A DNA stretch of 7,930 nucleotides from Bacteroidales bacterium (GTDB lineage: Bacteria > Bacteroidota > Bacteroidia > Bacteroidales > JAOZTL01): NCBI GenBank assembly GCA_029942205.1, contig JAOZTL010000132.1:1-7930 (forward strand), in the 5' to 3' direction. Position 1 is the stretch's first letter. Every line of letters starts with the position of its first letter. The translations under genes and the position numbers were made by a program. Under the pieces are notes generated by a model, which saw only the letters and a program-made list of their open reading frames with translations, did not search any database and was not told the DNA's origin. Shown here piece by piece: positions 1 through 4,991 of the stretch.

Positions 1-1648
1 CGCCGTCTTGTGCCCAAAGGATATTTATTTTTGTTCGAGCGAGTAACTCTTTTAAATAAAGATAGTTAACCGTTTCGTCTTCAGCAATAAGTACGGTATA
101 TTCTGACCAATCGTAAAGAATACGTTTAGATTCTTTTTCTTTGTTTTTTAGATTATTCATTTGGAGAGTTGTCTGGTAAGGTATTGTAAAATAGAAGATT
201 GAACCCTCACCAAGTTCAGAGTCTACACGTATTTCGCCGCCAAGAAGATTGACCAATTTTTTGGAAATACTTAAACCCAAGCCTGCGCCTCGGTAGAGTT
301 TTTGTGCATTTTCGATTTTTGTAAATTGACCAAAAATCAATTTTGTTTTTTTCTTTTCGATGCCAATTCCTGTATCTTTTACATGAAATTCTAAATAACC
401 ATTTTTTTGTGTATAACCAAACTGTATTTGTCCTTTAGTCGTGAATTTTAGTGCGTTATTTAATAAATTAGATAAAATTTGTTTAAAACGTTCTCGGTCA
501 GTATGTAATAATTCAATTGGTGTTTCTGGTAATTCTAAATTTAATTTTGTTTGCCGATTCAGATTTTTACTATTTAGTTTATTTAACTCGTGTAAAGTTT
601 CTGTTAAGTTAAAATAGGTTTTCGTTATATTTATTTTCCCTACTTCTATTTTTGAAACATCGATAATGTCATTTATTAATGTCAATAAAGTTTCACTACT
701 CTGTTTAATATGCTCAATATATTGATCTTTACGGGTAGAATCCAGATCATCTTCACCCAATAATCCACTAAATCCAATGATTGCATTCATTGGTGTGCGT
801 ATTTCGTGCGACATATTTGCCAAAAAAGAAGATTTCAGTTTGTCTGATTCTTCAGCTTTTTGTTTTGCTATTTTTAGCTCTTTTTCGTATAATTTACGAA
901 CAGTAATATCTCTACTAATGGCTGAAATCTTTTTTTGATTTCCATCTATTTCGAGCATTGCATTGAGAAGTAAGTAAACGATTGTGCCGTCTTTTTGAAT
1001 AAAAATGAGTTCGTAATCTGTCAGATTTCCTTTCTCAAGACACTCATTAATAGCTTCTTGCATGCCCTGTCGGTCTTCGCTTTTGATCCAATTAAAAATA
1101 GAATATCCAACTACTTTTTCTCTATTTGGGAGACCTAATAATTTTAAAAATGGTGTATTTATATCAAGAAAATTTCCTAATTCATCAAGTATAGCAAGAC
1201 CTGTATCTGTACTATTTAATATTTGGCGGAGTTTTGATTCCGTTTGTTTTAGCTTTGTTCGAGAATCTTTGCGTTGAAATAAGTGGCGTAAGGTGCGGTC
1301 GAGCGATTCTATGCTAAGTTCTCGTTTAGTAATATAATCGTTTGCACCTGCTCTAAGTGCTTCTTTTATAACGTCTTCATTTCCAAAGCCTGTAAGTAGA
1401 ACAAAGGAGGCATCTGTACTTATTTCTATTAATTGAGTAATTAGTTCTATTCCATTTTCTTGTCCTAATAAATAATCAATAAAAAAAATGTCAGGAAATT
1501 GTGCTTTTGATAATAAAAGAGCTTCTGAAGCCGAAAAAATAGTAACAATTTCAGTACTCCAAAAATCCAACTTACTCAAATAGCGTTTTAATAAATTAGC
1601 ATCTGCTGGATTGTGATCGATAATACATATTTTTAAATGATGCTTCAT
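1..1648 (-). CDS. Hybrid sensor histidine kinase, REC-PAS-HisKA-HATPase-REC (partial at 3' end)
   Basis: Cytoplasmic hybrid kinase, open through the left window edge; 549 codons are visible. Reading the minus strand from ATG at 1648-1646, domains in order are: an N-terminal receiver (about 5-122; phospho-acceptor D58 in FFIDYLLG, T86, K108), a PAS domain (about 135-253), a HisKA dimerisation domain with H-box SHEIRTP (H281), and an HATPase_c domain (N-box N394-N398, G1 motif DTGIGI at 425-430, G2 motif GAGLGLS around 454-460). A second receiver starts at about 517 (acidic pair E523/D524) and is cut before its phospho-Asp. No transmembrane segment is visible, so it probably takes its signal through the N-terminal receiver or PAS domain. 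The first receiver has D11-H12 where most receivers have two acidic residues. It lies 67 nt after the response regulator gene on the same strand and is probably co-transcribed. An HPt domain or more receivers could follow outside the window. Confidence 0.93.
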   Translation of the reverse strand, partial: MKHHLKICIIDHNPADANLLKRYLSKLDFWSTEIVTIFSASEALLLSKAQFPDIFFIDYLLGQENGIELITQLIEISTDASFVLLTGFGNEDVIKEALRAGANDYITKRELSIESLDRTLRHLFQRKDSRTKLKQTESKLRQILNSTDTGLAILDELGNFLDINTPFLKLLGLPNREKVVGYSIFNWIKSEDRQGMQEAINECLEKGNLTDYELIFIQKDGTIVYLLLNAMLEIDGNQKKISAISRDITVRKLYEKELKIAKQKAEESDKLKSSFLANMSHEIRTPMNAIIGFSGLLGEDDLDSTRKDQYIEHIKQSSETLLTLINDIIDVSKIEVGKINITKTYFNLTETLHELNKLNSKNLNRQTKLNLELPETPIELLHTDRERFKQILSNLLNNALKFTTKGQIQFGYTQKNGYLEFHVKDTGIGIEKKKTKLIFGQFTKIENAQKLYRGAGLGLSISKKLVNLLGGEIRVDSELGEGSIFYFTIPYQTTLQMNNLKNKEKESKRILYDWSEYTVLIAEDETVNYLYLKELLARTKINILWAQDG

Positions 1649-1715
1649 TTATTTTGTTTTTTTCGAGTTGCTAAATTTTATTATTAATCAAGCTTTTGTT
1701 ATTTTTATATATGAG

Positions 1716-2177
1716 TTATTCGTCTATTCGATGCTTAGGAGGAAGCAGCGTGAGCGTAAACCAAAATTCTTCCAATTTATGAATTACAGCTATAAAGTCC
1801 ATTATCTCAATTGGTTTGCGAATATAAGCATTTACTCCGAGTTGATAAGATTCAAGAATATCTGTTTCATGATCCGAGGTCGTTAGCATAATCACGGGAA
1901 TGAGAGAAGTGCTTGTGTTACTACGTATTTCTTTCAATGTTGTTTTTCCATCCATTCGTGGCATATTGATATCAAGTAGTATCAAATCAGGTATATATGG
2001 AACAGTTGCAGACGCATAATCTCCTTCTGAGTTTAAAATATCAAGAGCTTCTTGACCATCATTAACAATTGTTAAATCGACAGTAAGCCGTCCTTTTTTA
2101 AAGGCTCTAACTGTTAATTGTTGATCGGCAGGATTGTCTTCTACTAAGAGAATATTTGCTATTTTTTTTTTATTCAT
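1716..2177 (-). CDS. Single-domain response regulator, Rcp1-like
   Basis: A 153-residue protein that is a single receiver domain with no DNA-binding or enzymatic output. The acidic pair is E13/D14 (LLVEDNPADQQL), the phospho-acceptor is D69 in LLDINMPRMDG, the switch Thr is T99 in IMLTTSD, and the conserved Lys is K121 in YIRKP. The extended loop before D69 and the EDNPAD motif resemble Rcp1-type regulators that partner phytochrome-like kinases. The kinase encoded just upstream has the matching H-box style (ASHDLREPLRTI), so it is the likely phosphodonor. The protein probably acts by protein-protein contact or as a phosphorelay intermediate toward the downstream hybrid kinase. Codons 3-6 contain an uninterrupted run of ten A (2162-2171 on the plus strand as T). 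There is no Shine-Dalgarno sequence, only an AT-rich leader. Confidence 0.93.
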   Translation of the reverse strand: MNKKKIANILLVEDNPADQQLTVRAFKKGRLTVDLTIVNDGQEALDILNSEGDYASATVPYIPDLILLDINMPRMDGKTTLKEIRSNTSTSLIPVIMLTTSDHETDILESYQLGVNAYIRKPIEIMDFIAVIHKLEEFWFTLTLLPPKHRIDE

Positions 2178-2254
2178 TTCTATGATAAAAATAAGTTAAT
2201 ACAGACGTAAGAAAAAAATATGGTTTATGTTTATAAATATATTGTATAAGCGTG

Positions 2255-2289
2255 TAAGGAACATTAAATAGGTCAAACGAAAGTTCAAG
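2255..2289 (+). repeat. Copy 1 of interspersed TAAGCAACATT-type repeat
   Basis: The core at 2255-2269 reads TAAGGAACATTAAAT, one base different from the copy on the opposite strand at 4326-4340. It is followed by AGGTC, as in the copy at 7268-7296, but the hairpin arm that should follow is degenerate here. It lies about 80 nt upstream of the response regulator start, in the opposite orientation to that gene. Confidence 0.6.
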
Positions 2290-2453
2290 TAAATGCAACA
2301 CTTTATTTGCTTATTTATTAGAACGATAAAACAATATTTTTCCCTTTTTTTTCAAAACCTCTCTGCAAAAGCCGATTAGAGGGTTTTGAAAAAAAAGAAA
2401 AATATAAAGTCCATTCAATTAGCCGTTTGAAACGTTGCATTTACTAGTTGAAC
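2283..2453. repeat. Nested inverted-repeat element, MITE-like or structured RNA
   Basis: The outer arms are 2283-2299 (GTTCAAGTAAATGCAAC) and 2434-2453, whose reverse complement is the same 17 bases with a 3-nt insertion (CTA) after GTTCAA. Between them lies a second, much stronger palindrome (2334-2405). The 171-bp size, the lack of coding capacity and the two concentric inverted repeats resemble a miniature inverted-repeat element or a folded noncoding RNA. No clean target-site duplication is visible at its edges, so the mobile-element reading is tentative. Confidence 0.5.
2344..2397. repeat. Long perfect hairpin with T-run before and A-run after the stem
   Basis: Bases 2344-2359 (CTTTTTTTTCAAAACC) pair perfectly with 2382-2397 over 16 bp. 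After one bulged T (2360), 2361-2364 pair with 2378-2381, leaving a 13-nt loop. Outer A/T pairing (2334-2342 with 2397-2405) is also possible if two C are bulged. It sits 132-185 nt after the kinase stop, where a terminator would be expected. In both directions, however, U precedes the stem and A follows it, the reverse of a classical intrinsic terminator. It could still stall polymerase or protect an mRNA 3' end. Confidence 0.6.
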
Positions 2454-2528
2454 CTTTAAAAGATCTTAATTACAGCACTAAGTTAGAAAAAAAATAATGA
2501 AACGAAAGTTTAAAATCAAAAAAAATAA

Positions 2529-4289
2529 TTAACCATTTTCTTTGGGGATACTAAATGTAATTTTAGTTCCTTTGCCTTCTTCCGAAAAAGCAGAAATATT
2601 ACCATTATGTCGTTCTATAATTTTTTTGCAAATAGCTAATCCTATGCCAGTTCCCTCAAATTTATTTCTGGAATGTAAGCGTTTGAACGGTGCAAAAATT
2701 TGTTCTAAATATTTTTGATTGATACCAATTCCATTGTCTGAAATAATAATTTTATATTCATTTTCTTCTTCTAATGAGCGAATGGTGATTATCGGATCTT
2801 CGGAATGATGAAATTTTAGCGAATTACTAATCAAATTCTGAAAAACACGTGTTATTTGTGTTTTATCTGCAAAGATTTTGGGCAGATTATTAAAAATTAT
2901 TTTACCGTTATTTTCAGTTATTTTTACATGTAAATCTTTTATTATTGTATTAATACACTCATTTAAGTCTACTTCCCTTTTTTTTAGTCCAGTACGCCCT
3001 ACTCTGGAAAGTGTTAGTAAGTCTTGAATCAGAATATCCATACGTTTAGCTGCATCAATGATGAAATTTAGATCCTGACTGCTGTCTTCACTTAACTTAT
3101 TACCCATATCATCCTTTAATAGAGCACAATAGCTTGTAATTGTGCGTAATGGTTCACGCAAATCATGACTTGCGACATAATTAAATTCGGCTAATTCTTG
3201 GTTGTTATATTCTAATTTTTTTATATAATACTGAATTTTTAATTCAGAGTGTTTGCGTTGTGTTATGTCTATTGCTATTCCGCCTATTAATTGCGATTCA
3301 TTATCTGTATTAATAGGAAAACTCCAAATATCAAATATGCGAGGATTGTTATTTCTATCTATAATTATGCTTTCTTTATTATTTATTTTTGTTGGATCAT
3401 GTCCATTTTGTATGCTTATTAATTTTTCAGATATATTTTTATTATCGCCCATTATTTGCTCTTGCATGTATTTATTAGAATAAATACATTTTTTGTCATT
3501 TTTAATAAATGCAATTGCAGGCAACATATTCATAAATAAAGAAAAACGTGTTTCTGATTCTTGCAATTCTTGAAGTGCTTTATTTCGTTCTGTTTCCTTT
3601 TCTATTATTTTTTTCATCAAATTACTGAAACTATCATATAAAACACCTATTTCATCATTAGATTTTGCTTCTACTTTTATACTATAATCGTGTTTTTGTG
3701 AAATTTCTTCAGTGATTTTTGCCAAATTCAATATTGGTGTGGAAATGTAATGTTGTGCCCACTTTGCTAATAGTAACGATATGATTAGTAAAATAACCAA
3801 TAAAAGAGAAGAAATAAGTATTAAAGATTTAATTTTTTCATTTAATTCAGTAGTCGATATTTCTAAAAAAATCGTTCCTTGAAATTCTTCTTCGTGGTAG
3901 ATTGGCTCTGAAATGTATAATAATTCATCTACAAATTTCTTGTCTTGAGCCATGTAGTATTCTAAATTGTTAATGTCAGAAATGTCTTTGTAAGAAGCGA
4001 ATAGATTTTCTTCTGCATCAAATATGTGTGCATTTTTTATATTTTTAACAACTTTTAATTTCTCAAAAGTTAAGCTTGCTCGTTCTACATCGTTAAAAAG
4101 TAGAGAAATAATACTAAACTCTCCTAACAATTTTGCTTCCAAGGAACTCACAGCAATCAAGTCTTTTTTATAATTATAAATTGATCCAAAAATAAATATT
4201 CCAAATCCAATAACCATTGTACTTGCTGTTATGCCAAAAATAAGCATAATTATTTGATATTTAATTGATGAGCGCTTGCGTATTTGCAT
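2529..4289 (-). CDS. Membrane sensor histidine kinase, CHASE8-like/HAMP/PAS/HisKA/HATPase
   Basis: A 586-residue inner-membrane kinase. Domains in order: TM1 about 11-37; a periplasmic CHASE8-like sensor about 40-150 (leucine-rich start, then NAHIFDAEENLFASY at 86-100, the typical 'fDaeG.lfAsY' signature); TM2 about 155-175; HAMP about 176-229; PAS about 240-345; HisKA with H375 in ASHDLREPLRT; and HATPase_c (N485 and N489 in the N-box, SDNGIGI at 517-523, GTGIGLAIC at 546-554). The core resembles phytochrome-type kinases that signal to Rcp1-like regulators, and such a regulator is encoded next. CHASE8 is the sensor of the diguanylate cyclase YfiN, which is controlled by periplasmic YfiR; a YfiR-family gene lies 177 nt upstream. 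I infer that this kinase is the target of that protein. ATG at 4289 is chosen because a basic N-terminus and TM1 follow directly. No receiver is fused. Confidence 0.93.
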   Translation of the reverse strand: MQIRKRSSIKYQIIMLIFGITASTMVIGFGIFIFGSIYNYKKDLIAVSSLEAKLLGEFSIISLLFNDVERASLTFEKLKVVKNIKNAHIFDAEENLFASYKDISDINNLEYYMAQDKKFVDELLYISEPIYHEEEFQGTIFLEISTTELNEKIKSLILISSLLLVILLIISLLLAKWAQHYISTPILNLAKITEEISQKHDYSIKVEAKSNDEIGVLYDSFSNLMKKIIEKETERNKALQELQESETRFSLFMNMLPAIAFIKNDKKCIYSNKYMQEQIMGDNKNISEKLISIQNGHDPTKINNKESIIIDRNNNPRIFDIWSFPINTDNESQLIGGIAIDITQRKHSELKIQYYIKKLEYNNQELAEFNYVASHDLREPLRTITSYCALLKDDMGNKLSEDSSQDLNFIIDAAKRMDILIQDLLTLSRVGRTGLKKREVDLNECINTIIKDLHVKITENNGKIIFNNLPKIFADKTQITRVFQNLISNSLKFHHSEDPIITIRSLEEENEYKIIISDNGIGINQKYLEQIFAPFKRLHSRNKFEGTGIGLAICKKIIERHNGNISAFSEEGKGTKITFSIPKENG

Positions 4290-4307
4290 ATCTTTATTTA
4301 ACTAATT

Positions 4308-4342
4308 ATTTAAGCACGTTGTGCTATTTAATGTTGCTTATG
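4308..4342 (-). repeat. Copy of TAAGCAACATT-type repeat with hairpin, inverted
   Basis: On the minus strand the core TAAGCAACATTAAAT (4340-4326) is followed by a hairpin with stem AGCAC/GTGCT and a 3-nt loop (plus-strand 4313-4317 and 4321-4325). The stem sequence differs from the copy at 7268-7296 (AGGTC/GACCT), yet pairing is kept. It lies 20-55 nt upstream of the kinase start codon, so it would be in that gene's leader if transcription starts further upstream. Confidence 0.6.
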
Positions 4343-4433
4343 CATTTGTGCAAATTTCTTACAATCAGTAATTTACACGTGATTTCAAAAGTGTCGCTTA
4401 ATTATAGGTATCTATTTAAGTGAATTTTAAATA

Positions 4434-4468
4434 AATACGTAAGCAACATAAAAAAAGGCGAAGACTTT
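4434..4468 (+). repeat. Copy of TAAGCAACATT-type repeat; inverted partner of the 4326-4347 copy
   Basis: The core at 4440-4454 is TAAGCAACATAAAAA, followed by GGCGAAGACTTT. With the inverted copy at 4326-4347 it forms a pair of about 20-bp inverted repeats (ATGTTGCTTA identical, flanks similar) bracketing 86 nt, so most of the kinase/DUF4154 gap is framed by them. Between them I see no ORF or clear promoter. Confidence 0.6.
4450..4468 (-). terminator. Probable intrinsic terminator of the receptor/DUF4154 operon
   Basis: Read leftward, AAAGTC-TTC-GCCTTT forms a 6-bp stem with one A-G mismatch, followed at once by seven U (4456-4450). It overlaps the DUF4154 stop codon at 4467-4469. The position directly at the operon end fits a weak terminator. 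It is also part of the repeat copy, so the terminator function may come from that element. Read-through into the kinase remains possible. Confidence 0.45.
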
Positions 4469-4988
4469 AGATTATTTTTCCATAATCAAGTAGTAATGCA
4501 TCTATTTTTAGTCCTGATTTTTTAGCTTCTTTTTCGTTAATTTCAAACTTAAGTCTGTTATCTACAGAATAAAAATTAATATGCACGCCTCTGTGCGCAT
4601 AGCCTCGTGTATCGCCTATCGTCAAAATGCCTTTGTTCTTTGTACTTTCCAAAATTTTAGATAAATTATACCTTTCTGATTTAGATATAAATAATATTTC
4701 ACATCTTTTTAGTTCTTCCAAATTTTTAATATAATAAATTTTAATTTTTCGTTTTTTTAGTCGTCTATTTTTATAAATTAGATCTAATAAATCATCAAAA
4801 GGATTGTCTCCAATAACATAAATCCGAAACTCGTCAGCCTGCATTTGCCCGTTCGGCCATTCGACAAATGATGCAAATTTAGCAATCCAACTAGCCTTTA
4901 GTGCATATTCGCTCACTTGTTGTGCTTGTAGCCAATTAGATGCTGCCAACAGGAAAATTAAAAGTACTTTTTTTACTGAAAATCGCAT
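4467..4988 (-). CDS. Periplasmic DUF4154/YfiR-family protein
   Basis: A 173-residue exported protein. It has a signal peptide (MRFSVKK, a hydrophobic stretch, then LQAQ, cleavage about 22-23) and then the family hallmarks: YALKASWIAKFASFVEWP (28-45), an IYVIGDNPF segment, the central ILFIS strand, GILTIGDTRGYAHRGVHINF, and the C-terminal LKFEINEKEAKKSGLKI. Length is close to Pseudomonas YfiR (about 190). YfiR is a periplasmic repressor of the CHASE8-containing cyclase YfiN; here the adjacent CHASE8-type protein is a histidine kinase. Only 3 nt separate it from the receptor gene stop, so the two are surely co-transcribed. The mature protein has a single cysteine (C96), so the disulfides described for Pseudomonas YfiR cannot form within one chain. 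Function is by family and context; direct control of the kinase is inference. Confidence 0.9.
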   Translation of the reverse strand: MRFSVKKVLLIFLLAASNWLQAQQVSEYALKASWIAKFASFVEWPNGQMQADEFRIYVIGDNPFDDLLDLIYKNRRLKKRKIKIYYIKNLEELKRCEILFISKSERYNLSKILESTKNKGILTIGDTRGYAHRGVHINFYSVDNRLKFEINEKEAKKSGLKIDALLLDYGKII

Positions 4989-4991
4989 ATT

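Larger units (their letters stand above)
2275..2513 (+). repeat. Direct repeat pair AAACGAAAGTTYAA
   Basis: The 14-base word at 2275-2288 (AAACGAAAGTTCAA) recurs at 2500-2513 (AAACGAAAGTTTAA), with one difference and 225 nt between starts. The two copies bracket the nested inverted repeat. They could be remnants of a duplication, flanks of an insertion, or two binding sites; the sequence alone does not decide. Confidence 0.5.
2178..2528. other. 351-nt intergenic region rich in repeats
   Basis: This gap between two leftward genes has no convincing ORF. It holds one copy of the TAAGCAACATT-type repeat, a nested inverted-repeat element with a long central hairpin, and a direct repeat of AAACGAAAGTTYAA. 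I looked for a Bacteroidota promoter (TTG, about 19-23 nt, TAnnTTTG) on the minus strand and found only one-mismatch versions such as TTCGTTTG (complement of 2272-2279), so I do not call one. The length and internal structure suggest that the regulator gene may have its own promoter here rather than depending only on kinase read-through. Confidence 0.7.

Noticed and set aside
1062..1277. Plus-strand ORF within the hybrid kinase
   Set aside because: Antisense to the PAS domain coding sequence, so an out-of-frame shadow.
1668..1886. Plus-strand ORF of 72 codons across the end of the response regulator
   Set aside because: Mostly antisense to the conserved receiver, with no family similarity that I recognise.
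2455..2469. TTTAAAAGATCTTAA similar to TTTAAAGATCTTAA at 7316-7329
   Set aside because: Possibly part of the repeat system, but short, palindromic and AT-rich, so chance similarity is likely.
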